Source of the DNA: Bacteroidales bacterium
GTDB taxonomy: Bacteria; Bacteroidota; Bacteroidia; Bacteroidales; UBA932
Assembly (NCBI GenBank): GCA_017437755.1
Contig: JAFRXI010000048.1
Coordinates: forward strand, 1-64,000
Direction of reading: 5' to 3'
DNA: 64,000 nucleotides
The translations under genes were made by a program, and so were the position numbers. Shown one piece after another: positions 26,512-34,174 of this stretch (positions within the stretch are counted from its first letter, which is position 1; the number at the start of each line of letters is the position of its first letter). The notes under the pieces were generated by a model. That model searched no databases, was not told where the DNA came from, and worked only from the letters and a program-made list of their open reading frames with translations.

Positions 26512-26673
26512 GAAGCTGTTTAAAATTTGTCAACTTCAATCTTTATGGCCTGTTTTTGTTCTTTTTTCACCTTTCATCAGTCACATAGTTTCCACTATGC
26601 TCCTTCTTCAAGGTAAAAAAATACCTAAAAACATCCTCATAAATCTTTTCATCAACAGAATTTAAACAGCTTC
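26512..26673 (-). mobile_element. MITE-like element, 162 bp
   Basis: Terminal inverted repeats GAAGCTGTTTAAA (26512-26524) and TTTAAACAGCTTC (26661-26673) are perfect over 13 bases, flanked by TAA on both sides (26509-26511 and 26674-26676) as a 3-bp target duplication. The interior is AT-rich and does not code for a transposase, although a short minus-strand frame (VDEKIYEDVFRYFFTLKKE) may be a relic. It sits between the SGNH gene and the GH20-like gene, only three bases before the latter's ATG. Confidence 0.8.
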
Positions 26674-26676
26674 TAA

Positions 26677-27795
26677 ATGGACCGAAGAAGATTCCTTGGC
26701 GCCGCCGCTCTGGGGGTTGCCGCTGCCGCAACCGGCATCGGCTGCACTGGCGGAGGGAAGGGGCGCATCCCCAAGATGCAGCCGCAGACCGCCCTGGCGG
26801 ACATTGGCCACATCCGTGCCGTGCTACTCCACCTTGGGCACAACATGTGGTGCAACTACCCTTCGGAAGCCATGGGCAAAACCCTTCAGGAGGGCGCCTT
26901 GCCTCTGGACCCGAAGCCTGATTTCTCCCTTTCCTGCAACGATGCCGCATGGCGCTCCGCCACCGACAGGGCTGCGGAAAAAGGTGTAAACATGATAGTT
27001 GTGGACCTTGGCGAGGGGCTTTTCTACCCCAGTCATCCCGAACTGGCCATCCAAGGCACCTGGAGCGTTGAAAAGATGCGCGGGGAAATCGCCCGCCTCA
27101 ACGCCCTTGGGATAGAGGTGGTACCCAAGCTCAACTTCTCCACCACCCACAACGGCTGGATGGGGGACTACACCCACATGGTTTCATCCAAACCGTACTA
27201 CAGGATGTGCGAGGAGGTGATCGCCGACGTGGTGGAGATCTTCGGCCATCCCCGCTTTTTCCATATCGGCTGCGACGAGGAGAGGGCATCGTTCCAGGAA
27301 AACAACGGCTACAAATATGTCTGCGCCCGGATCGACGAGTTCTGGTGGCATGACCTATACCATCTGGTGGACACTCTTGACGGACACGGAGTCCGTCCCT
27401 GGATGTGGAGCGACCACATGTGGTACCACCCCGATTTCTGCGACCGTTGCCCCCGCGGCGTGGTTCAGCAGAACTGGTTCTACGACAGTCGGAACGGCGG
27501 ATTCAACCTGGAGACCAACAATACCAGTGAGCTGATACGGCTGCAAAGCTACCTGAAACTGGACCAGGCCGGGTTCGACCAGGTTCCCTGCGGCAGCAAC
27601 TGGGCGGGTCATGAAAGGAAGGAGCTTGGAATCGGTGCCGACGACGTCATGGCCGGCCTTGTGGGATTCTGCCGCGAGCACATCTCCCCGGAGCACCTCA
27701 TGGGCTTCATGATGGCCTCCTGGGACGCCACCACCCCCTCCGGCCTGGACCACATCCTCCGCGGCATCGACCTGCTGGCAGTCGGGGTGATGTGA
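26677..27795 (+). CDS. GH20-like Tat-exported lipoprotein with rebuilt C-terminus
   Basis: This 372-residue protein starts with a twin-arginine signal (MDRRRFLGAA) and a possible lipobox (GIGC). The body is TIM-barrel-like, and FHIGCDEERASFQ with Asp200-Glu201 matches the Asp-Glu motif of GH20 hexosaminidases. True substrate unknown. The last residues (LLAVGVM) and the stop come from the tRNA-Pro gene on the other strand, overlapping it by 14 bases. A fragment at 28996-29096 shows what was probably the original end (LLAYAVRCHELRV). The MITE directly upstream has replaced the natural leader, so expression depends on read-through or on the element. Confidence 0.75.
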   Translation: MDRRRFLGAAALGVAAAATGIGCTGGGKGRIPKMQPQTALADIGHIRAVLLHLGHNMWCNYPSEAMGKTLQEGALPLDPKPDFSLSCNDAAWRSATDRAAEKGVNMIVVDLGEGLFYPSHPELAIQGTWSVEKMRGEIARLNALGIEVVPKLNFSTTHNGWMGDYTHMVSSKPYYRMCEEVIADVVEIFGHPRFFHIGCDEERASFQENNGYKYVCARIDEFWWHDLYHLVDTLDGHGVRPWMWSDHMWYHPDFCDRCPRGVVQQNWFYDSRNGGFNLETNNTSELIRLQSYLKLDQAGFDQVPCGSNWAGHERKELGIGADDVMAGLVGFCREHISPEHLMGFMMASWDATTPSGLDHILRGIDLLAVGVM

Positions 27796-27855
27796 CTCGA
27801 ACACACGACCCTCTGGTCCCAAACCAGATGTGCTAGCCAACTGCGCCACACCCCG
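27782..27855 (-). tRNA. tRNA-Pro (anticodon TGG), copy 1, in the insertion
   Basis: The acceptor CGGGGTG/CACCCCG, anticodon loop TTTGGGA (TGG) and T loop TTCGAGT are intact, with discriminator A. Compared with the copy at 50207-50280 it differs at one base, which gives a C11-A24 mismatch in the D stem. A -7-like TATCTTTG lies upstream at 27866-27873. It overlaps the 3' end of the GH20-like gene. Confidence 0.9.
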
Positions 27856-27873
27856 AAACGGATTGCAAAGATA

Positions 27874-28150
27874 ACCCTAATTTGCCGGATTTCCAATCAG
27901 GCATCAAAATATTATTGAACCGTTTCCTTCTACAAGAAGGTTATACCTGGTTATCTTTGCGCCTTTTATTTATTGGGGAAAGTTTTGAATTGTTCAAGGA
28001 TTGATTATAAGAATTGCACTAAATGATAAAGAAACAGTACATCCCTATAAAAAAGATAAAATAATTTTCATCTGCATGTAACCGGATTACTATTTCTGAT
28101 TATGTTTGCCACGTCTCTGCAGTCAAGCAGGAGCGTTTTTTTCATAATAT
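27874..28150. other. AT-rich gene-free stretch
   Basis: No protein gene is convincing. A plus-strand -7-like TATCTTTG (27952-27959) has no good -33 partner and leads into an AT-rich segment that ends in a weak hairpin and seven T near 28132-28138, so a small RNA cannot be excluded. A 13-codon ORF at 28023 is not supported. Confidence 0.35.
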
Positions 28151-28181
28151 TTTGACATATCGCATTTTTGTGATATATTTG
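28151..28181 (+). promoter_or_regulatory. Promoter of hicAB
   Basis: TTTG (28151-28154), 19 bases, TATATTTG (28174-28181): a perfect housekeeping promoter. The hicA ATG follows at 28198, leaving a very short leader of about 10 bases. Confidence 0.85.
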
Positions 28182-28197
28182 CAATCAGTCATAGAAT

Positions 28198-28374
28198 ATG
28201 ACATGGAAGGAATTTGAGCGTATTGCCAGAAGTAAAGGGTGGTTTCTTTTTAGACACGGGGCGCGCCACGATATATATCGTCATGACAATAGAACTGATG
28301 TAATGCAGATCGAGCGGCACTGGTCACAGGAAATCAGACCCAGATTATTGAAGAAATTATTGAACCAATTATAA
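28198..28374 (+). CDS. hicA: HicA-family mRNA interferase toxin
   Basis: This 58-residue protein begins MTWKEFERIARSKGWFLFRH and has the small dsRBD-like HicA fold. The catalytic His24 is in GARHDIYRH, where most members have GSHxxY. HicA toxins cut mRNA independently of the ribosome and are held inactive by HicB. The hicB gene starts 10 bases downstream. The pair sits in a low-GC insertion with a duplicated tRNA-Pro, typical of a mobile or stabilising cassette. Confidence 0.88.
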   Translation: MTWKEFERIARSKGWFLFRHGARHDIYRHDNRTDVMQIERHWSQEIRPRLLKKLLNQL

Positions 28375-28384
28375 TATCAGGGCT

Positions 28385-28789
28385 ATGAGCAAAAAAGTTA
28401 CGGTAATTATCGAAAAGGATGAAAACGGGTTCAGTGCCTTTGTGGACGGCATCCAGTCGACTCTGATTGGGGAGGGACTCACCGTTGCCGAGGCAAAGCA
28501 GGATCTGATAAATTCGTACGAAGAGGTGAAAGAATCATATCGCTCCGCCGGAGAAGAATTGCCCGTGGAAATAAAAGACCTTGAATTTACATACAAGTAC
28601 GACATCTCTGCACTTTTTGATGCATTCCGGTTTTTGAATGCCTCAAAGTTTGCAGAACGAATCGGTCTCTCACCAAGCCTGATGCGCCATTATAAAAGCG
28701 GTGACACCTATATCTCCGCAGAACAGGCCAAGCGAATCGAAAGCGGCCTTCATCAGATTGCCCGCGAACTGCTGCAGGTGGTTCTATAA
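28385..28789 (+). CDS. hicB: HicB-family antitoxin
   Basis: This 134-residue protein has an N-terminal partial RNase-H-like HicB domain (KVTVIIEKDENGFSAFVDGI, GEGLTVAEAKQDLINSYEEV) and a C-terminal helix-turn-helix DNA-binding domain (FAERIGLSPSLMRHYKSGD). It should neutralise HicA and repress the hicAB promoter. Length is normal. Gene order toxin-antitoxin is the standard one. Confidence 0.92.
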   Translation: MSKKVTVIIEKDENGFSAFVDGIQSTLIGEGLTVAEAKQDLINSYEEVKESYRSAGEELPVEIKDLEFTYKYDISALFDAFRFLNASKFAERIGLSPSLMRHYKSGDTYISAEQAKRIESGLHQIARELLQVVL

Positions 28790-28821
28790 CCGCATTCCGT
28801 TACGCGGAACAAAGCTGAAAG

Positions 28822-28940
28822 GGTGTCCCCGAGTTTGTTCATGGCATTTGGTACACCACAGCCCCCTCTGGTGTACCAAAACCCTTCCGAAAGCCATTTG
28901 GTACACGAAACGGCCTCCTGGTGTACGGAATGTACCACTT
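28822..28940 (+). repeat. Twin-hairpin element C
   Basis: Hairpin 1 pairs TTTGGTACACCA (28847-28858) with TGGTGTACCAAA (28869-28880), a 12-bp stem with a 10-base loop. Hairpin 2 reuses the arm, GTACAC (28901-28906) with GTGTAC (28921-28926), and alternatively TGGTACA with TGTACCA. No T tract follows. The sequence just before it (GGTGTCCCCGAGT, GGCATTT, CACCACAG) has a relative near 50340, beside the other tRNA-Pro. Confidence 0.6.
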
Positions 28941-28995
28941 CGGCAATAACTGACCATCGCCTGGCGGTTCTGAGGCTCTCTTACCTTGCCGCGGT

Positions 28996-29096
28996 TGCAA
29001 AGCTACCTGAAACTGGACCAGGCCGGGTTCGACCAGGTCCCCTGCGGCATCGACCTGCTGGCATACGCGGTAAGGTGTCACGAACTCCGTGTTTAA
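28996..29096 (+). pseudogene. 3' fragment of the GH20-like gene
   Basis: Bases 28996-29045 repeat the segment at about 27543-27592 (SYLKLDQAGFDQVPCG) with one synonymous change. The next bases correspond to 27764 onward (GIDLLA), so 58 codons are missing in frame, with GCGGC at the junction. It then runs on to a stop as YAVRCHELRV. This is probably the displaced original end of the GH20-like gene. The stop overlaps the end of the GH92 gene on the other strand. Confidence 0.75.
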
Positions 29097-31327
29097 TCAT
29101 CCAACGACGGAGGAGGCAGAGTTGTTCCCCAATCGGAAGGCTCCGGTCCCATATCCAGGACCAATTCTCCGCCACTGGCGATATCTGAATGTGTAAACCA
29201 GCAACGGTCCCACTTTTTTCCGTTCAGCCTGGCACTGCACACATATTTGTTTTTACGCGACGTCTTTGGGGCTGTTACTGTGAATCTCCGGCCGTTTTCC
29301 AGCAATATAGTACTCCGCGTGAAAAGCGGCGTGCCTATCAGATATACATCCTGTCCAGCCACCGGGAAGAACCCCATGGACCCGAAAACAAACCAGGCCG
29401 ACATGGCTCCTGAATCATCCTGGCCGGGAAGGCCGCGGCGGCCGGTCCGGAATTCATTGAGCAAAACCCTGACACGCTCAGCAGAACAATCCGGACGTCC
29501 TGCATAATGATACAGGTAGGGCGTAAGGAATCCTGGTTCGTTGCCTATTTCGTAGTGTCCTCCGTCAAAAAGTTCATCCAAAAAAGCCTTGAAACAATCC
29601 GGACCACCATGCCTGGCAATCAGTTGCTGCATGTCATGAGGGACGTAGGTAGCATAATTCCACGGAGTGCCTTCGTAAAAATACGGCCCGTTCCAATAAT
29701 CCGGACGGCGGAAAACCGGTGAAAATCCACTCATCCAATTCCCTCCCGTATCCTTTGCCCAGAAAAAGCGTGTCTCCGGATCGAATAGGTTAAGCCAGCT
29801 GCGGGACCGGGCCGAATACTTATCCTTGTCTTCTTCAAGTCCAAGTGCTCCGGCAACCTGCGAAACACAGAAATCATCGTATGCATACTCCAACGACTTT
29901 GAACTGCCATTCTTGACATTATCAGAAAGGTAGCCGTATTTCTCGTATTCGTAGAGTTCACGGCCGTACTTGTAAGGGTTGTCGGATATCACGTCTGCAT
30001 TCTTCTTCACGGCCTCGTAGGCGTGTTCCAAGTCAAACCCTCCGAGTTTCTTCACCACAGCATCGGCGATGATTACATCCGCATTGCTGCCGCCCTGCAC
30101 ATAAGCATAGTCACCGGCAGTCCATGCGTCAGGAAGCCATCCACGATGGTCATAAATATCAAGGAGGCAGCGGACTATCTCCCGCTGGCGCTCCGGCAGG
30201 ATAAGGGTATAAAGCGGCATAACCGTCCGATAGGTATCCCAGATCGTATAAAAATCCCAAAAATGACGCTGTCCCGAATCCCATCCCGGATTCCCGTCAG
30301 TCCCGAGGTCCGAGGGCATCGTCAATGCATGATAGAGCCCGGTATAGAAGACCGTTTTCAACTCCGGAGTTCCTCCTTCCACCCGAAGCAGGCCGAGCGC
30401 ATTGTTCCAGATACTGTCTGCGGCATTGCGCACACCGTCGAAATCCCTGCCTGAGGCCAATTCCAGATTCCGCCAGGCCTGTTCTTTGCTGACATAAGAA
30501 ATCGCCACCTGAAGCCCTACCTCACCGCGTTGTGGCAGGACATATTCGAACCAGACTCCGACATTGACGCCCTCGCATAGTGAATCTGCCGAAAAAACTT
30601 GGCCTTTCCATGTCCCGCAAGAATCGAATGGACGGTCAAAACGTGCCGCAAAATAGACGGCATAGGGATTTTCACCTCCCCAGCCGCCGCGAAACCGGCC
30701 GTAGCCCTGAATTTCACGGTCTGATACAATCTCCACTCCGCTTTTGATATTATACGTAGGCTCCGCCTCCACCATATTGATGATTGCAGATGCGTCTATC
30801 AGCACCCTTCCCTGGATTTTCACATCGGAGGCATAGTCCCTGAGCAGTTCATCAGCTGTCAGTTGAGCGGCCGGTTCAGAAAAGGTATAACGATGGAAAC
30901 CAACAGTTTCCGTAGATGTTAGTTCGCATAGTATTTCTTTCCCATGCTCTTTCAACAGCACGGAATAGTAGCCCGGACGCGCATATTCATCCTGTTTCTC
31001 CGGTTCCGGGAAAAGGTCCAAAGGTCCCGTTTCCGGAATCACAAGTACGTTTCCATAGCGGGCTCCGCCACCTGTTCCGCTTACGTGATTATGGCTGAAC
31101 CCGCGGATAGGACGGTCTGAACGGTATCCCGTGGTATGGTTAGGTGGAGCGACGTCGGGGCTAAGACGGACCATGCCGAACGGGAGCATCGCCCCAGGCA
31201 GCGTATTCCCGATTTCCACACCTATGAAAGGGTCAACCCAAGTTGTAGGGGACGGGGAGGTGTAGGAAGGCGTGCCGCCGCATGCGTAAATCACTGCGGC
31301 GGCCGCCGCAAAAAAAAGTTTCTTCAT
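29093..31327 (-). CDS. GH92 alpha-mannosidase, lipoprotein
   Basis: This 744-residue lipoprotein (lipobox IYAC) has the GH92 pattern throughout: WVDPFIGVEIGNTLPGAMLP, GFSHNHVSGTGGGARYGNV, WDFYTIWDTYRTVMPLY, AYVQGGSNADVIIADA, and the C-terminal PGQDDSGAMSAWFVFGSMGF with the general-base Asp pair. GH92 enzymes are calcium-dependent exo-alpha-mannosidases acting on N-glycans or mannan. It is the last gene of the utilisation locus, six bases after the GH28 gene. Its presence with GH28 is unusual for a purely pectin-directed locus. Confidence 0.92.
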   Translation of the reverse strand: MKKLFFAAAAAVIYACGGTPSYTSPSPTTWVDPFIGVEIGNTLPGAMLPFGMVRLSPDVAPPNHTTGYRSDRPIRGFSHNHVSGTGGGARYGNVLVIPETGPLDLFPEPEKQDEYARPGYYSVLLKEHGKEILCELTSTETVGFHRYTFSEPAAQLTADELLRDYASDVKIQGRVLIDASAIINMVEAEPTYNIKSGVEIVSDREIQGYGRFRGGWGGENPYAVYFAARFDRPFDSCGTWKGQVFSADSLCEGVNVGVWFEYVLPQRGEVGLQVAISYVSKEQAWRNLELASGRDFDGVRNAADSIWNNALGLLRVEGGTPELKTVFYTGLYHALTMPSDLGTDGNPGWDSGQRHFWDFYTIWDTYRTVMPLYTLILPERQREIVRCLLDIYDHRGWLPDAWTAGDYAYVQGGSNADVIIADAVVKKLGGFDLEHAYEAVKKNADVISDNPYKYGRELYEYEKYGYLSDNVKNGSSKSLEYAYDDFCVSQVAGALGLEEDKDKYSARSRSWLNLFDPETRFFWAKDTGGNWMSGFSPVFRRPDYWNGPYFYEGTPWNYATYVPHDMQQLIARHGGPDCFKAFLDELFDGGHYEIGNEPGFLTPYLYHYAGRPDCSAERVRVLLNEFRTGRRGLPGQDDSGAMSAWFVFGSMGFFPVAGQDVYLIGTPLFTRSTILLENGRRFTVTAPKTSRKNKYVCSARLNGKKWDRCWFTHSDIASGGELVLDMGPEPSDWGTTLPPPSLDD

Positions 31328-31333
31328 AGTTTT

Positions 31334-32791
31334 TTATTGTATTTTTGTTACAGCCTCCTCACCCTTTCCGTTACGGAGGCAGGAAAGAGTGGCGTCAGAG
31401 ACATCCTGGAGCACCACCTCGGGACGTCCATCGGGATTGCGGACAACGAATTGGGCATTCTCAACGACCAGCCTCTTTACATGGCGCGCCCAGAGGCTGC
31501 TGGCAGGAAGCGTGAATCCGAACATCCGGTTTTCAGGATAATCCTCCTCGCATTCAGGAACCTCCTCCGGAGATTCAGAAGCCGGTGTACCGCCAGTGGT
31601 ACTGATGAGTATATTCATCAGGGTAACATTCTCGACCGGATGGCCTGGCCAGCCGGTGATGCTACTGCACATCCTGCTGTAACTCGTAGCCCTGACGTTT
31701 GAAATCCGTATATTACGCAATGCTGCGGGGGCATCGGAGATTGCCCGGGGCATCCGGTTGCCCAGTTTGATGAATACCGGGGTTTGCACATTCTCCATAT
31801 GAAGGTTCTCAGCTTCTATATTCTCAGAAATGCCTCCGTCCACATTCTCAATGGCAAGACCGGAGAGCATTGTATTCGGGATTTCCACATGGTCAACTAT
31901 CCGCTGCCAGAGACGGATCCTGTCGGCAGAGGCCGCCCGGAAAAGAATATTCTCGATACGTATATTCCGAAACCCTCCAAGCGAACCAGTGCCTAACTTA
32001 ATGCCGTTGCAGTTAGTGCGAACAGTGCAGTTCCGTATCACCACATTCTCGCACCAGCGGTCCGGGTCATGGCTTTTGAGACAGATCGCGTCGTCATCAG
32101 AATCGAATTCACAATTCTCTACTATGACGTTTTTGGAATCGATGTCGATTCCGTCGTTGTTGAAGTTACAATGATTGCTGACCTTCACGCCGTTAAGTGT
32201 CACCCCGTCACAAGCCAGGTAGCATTGCATCCAATAAGCCGAATTCCTGAGTTGCACCTGATTCAACTGCACTTCCCGGCAGTCGACCATCAGAATCAGC
32301 ACGGGGCGTTCCAGGCTTGCCCTCGATCCGGCGTCGTTACCCAATTGAAAAACGTCCGCGCCACCGTTCCCGTCAATCTGTCCATATCCGGACAGCGAGA
32401 CGTTGCTGACGCTTTCGGCAAACAACAAAGCCCTGTAGCGAAGTATTTCCTGACGGCCGGTATAGTAGCTTTTGTCAGTGAAGCGCGTCTGAAAACGGAC
32501 ATCGAGAAAAGGATAATCCTCCAGACAGTCACTGCCCTGTAACACGGCATCCCGGCAAAGATGTAATTCCACATCGTCACGCAGAATCAGTGTCCCTGTC
32601 CGGAAAATCCCGGAAGGAACCACGACCCGGCCACCGCCCGATGCACTGCACCGGTCGATGGCCTGTTGGATCGCCTGCGTGGAGGATACTGTCTCCGAAA
32701 AACGTGCTCCAAAATCCAGTATATTGAAATCCCTAGCCCATCCCACAAGACAAAACCCTGCCAGAATTGACGTGAAAACTATCCTTTTCAT
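31334..32791 (-). CDS. GH28 polygalacturonase-family glycosidase
   Basis: This 485-residue secreted protein has a signal ending VGWA. It is a right-handed beta-helix with NILDFGARFSE at the N-terminus, CNFNNDGIDIDS and SDDDAICLKS carrying the catalytic Asp residues, and NCNGIKLGTGS in place of the classic GHG motif, as in many Bacteroidota GH28 enzymes that act on rhamnogalacturonan or galacturonate ends. The start codon overlaps the stop of the upstream clan-A glycosidase by 4 bases, showing translational coupling within the locus. Confidence 0.92.
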   Translation of the reverse strand: MKRIVFTSILAGFCLVGWARDFNILDFGARFSETVSSTQAIQQAIDRCSASGGGRVVVPSGIFRTGTLILRDDVELHLCRDAVLQGSDCLEDYPFLDVRFQTRFTDKSYYTGRQEILRYRALLFAESVSNVSLSGYGQIDGNGGADVFQLGNDAGSRASLERPVLILMVDCREVQLNQVQLRNSAYWMQCYLACDGVTLNGVKVSNHCNFNNDGIDIDSKNVIVENCEFDSDDDAICLKSHDPDRWCENVVIRNCTVRTNCNGIKLGTGSLGGFRNIRIENILFRAASADRIRLWQRIVDHVEIPNTMLSGLAIENVDGGISENIEAENLHMENVQTPVFIKLGNRMPRAISDAPAALRNIRISNVRATSYSRMCSSITGWPGHPVENVTLMNILISTTGGTPASESPEEVPECEEDYPENRMFGFTLPASSLWARHVKRLVVENAQFVVRNPDGRPEVVLQDVSDATLSCLRNGKGEEAVTKIQ

Positions 32792-34167
32792 TTAGGTGTA
32801 TAACCATCTATGGGCACATATACCGGCATGTCGGTATACTCCACTGTTACTGATTTGGAAAGGCCAAGTAGCGGCTTAAGATCAGGAGACACTTTCTTTA
32901 CTTCATTCTCCACAGTCCATACAGCCACCTTTGCCTCGCCGGTCTTGGGATTGCGGAATACCAGGCACCAGTCCTTATCGGACCCCATGTCCACCCGTTC
33001 CACATAGGCATAACCGCGCAAACTTTCGGTAAACTTGGTTACAGCCGCCACAGAAGGCTTGGCCACCAGCGTCTTGTGGAAATTATCGCCCGTGGTATAG
33101 AACATTCCGTAATGCTTTGCCAGGATATCTCCTCGCTCGCTCTCGTTACGCGCATCGTCCAGGGAATAGATGCAGTTGATATTGATGCCGATATAATAGC
33201 CCATAATCAACATGCGCACATGAAATTTCGCCTGCTTTTCGTAGTCGATTGCACCTGTCTCGAAAGTCTCCGGCAGACTAGTTGACCAGCCCCACTCAGT
33301 GAATACGATTGGGAAATCGGGCTTGCCGCGTCGGACCAGCTCAGCCTTCATCATTGCCGTTGAGTTGACTATATTTTCGGGGATGCGCCTCTCTGCGGCA
33401 GAACTGAGGTCTGTATAGGGATGATATGACACTCCGTCCACAACGTCCAGCAATCCGGCATCCAGGCAGCGGTCGAACATGTTACCCGACGCCCAGGCGT
33501 TGGACACCACAGGACCTATGATAAGGGGCTTTTCCAGACCATCCGTATTGCGGCCGGTGCTCCATCCATCGTAGATAGCCTCGCGGCACCGACGCACCAA
33601 CTCCACATACTGCTCGGCGGTATAACTGCCGAATCCGGAGAGGTTGGGCTCGTTCCAAATTTCGAAAATAGGGTTGTATTCGCGGTACTTCTTCATCATC
33701 GCACGGCAGTAGTTTGCAAATCCGGTCAGGCCCTCTTCAGAGGTGATGGGCACTGTTTGTGACTGTCCGTAAAGCGTGTTCCCGAAGCCCACGCAGAATA
33801 TTGGACGGATACCACGCTTGAAGAACGCCTGGAAAGCCATGTCATAGCCAGGCTGGTAACTGGAATTGCCTCTGAAACTGTAGACTCCCTTGATGGTTTC
33901 CACGTCGTGCCATGGAGCTCCCATGCGGACAAATTTGTACCCCGCCTGCTGGAACTGGTTCATCGCCACCGAATTCCAATATGAGCTGAAATCAATATAG
34001 GTATTGAAATGCGCCGCCGCACCGTTCAGATTCGGGACCACCGGCTCTGGCCATCCACCGGGAAGCATCTCAGCCTCAAGCGGCGGAAAATTTGGTTGAG
34101 GCTCCGGGGTCTCTTTGTTGCATGCCACCGCAAAAAGCAGGGCCATTCCTATCATTAATCGTTTCAT
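32788..34167 (-). CDS. Clan-A (GH5/GH39-like) glycosidase lipoprotein
   Basis: This 459-residue lipoprotein starts MKRLMIGMALLFAVAC. A TIM barrel shows the clan-A pattern: FEIWNEPN for the acid/base Glu and IVFTEWGWST for the nucleophile Glu, with YKFVRMGAPW near the first strand. A small C-terminal beta domain follows (VAVWTVENEVKKV). The exact family is uncertain; PslG-like or GH39-like endoglycosidases are the closest in feel. Its signal-peptide DNA is nearly identical to that of the surface lipoprotein gene just upstream, suggesting segment exchange. Confidence 0.8.
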   Translation of the reverse strand: MKRLMIGMALLFAVACNKETPEPQPNFPPLEAEMLPGGWPEPVVPNLNGAAAHFNTYIDFSSYWNSVAMNQFQQAGYKFVRMGAPWHDVETIKGVYSFRGNSSYQPGYDMAFQAFFKRGIRPIFCVGFGNTLYGQSQTVPITSEEGLTGFANYCRAMMKKYREYNPIFEIWNEPNLSGFGSYTAEQYVELVRRCREAIYDGWSTGRNTDGLEKPLIIGPVVSNAWASGNMFDRCLDAGLLDVVDGVSYHPYTDLSSAAERRIPENIVNSTAMMKAELVRRGKPDFPIVFTEWGWSTSLPETFETGAIDYEKQAKFHVRMLIMGYYIGININCIYSLDDARNESERGDILAKHYGMFYTTGDNFHKTLVAKPSVAAVTKFTESLRGYAYVERVDMGSDKDWCLVFRNPKTGEAKVAVWTVENEVKKVSPDLKPLLGLSKSVTVEYTDMPVYVPIDGYTPK

Positions 34168-34174
34168 ACACAAG

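Noticed and set aside
26567-26950. Transposase gene in or near the MITE
   Set aside because: The minus-strand frame runs from the GH20-like gene into the element and has no transposase motif; the element is only 162 bases long.
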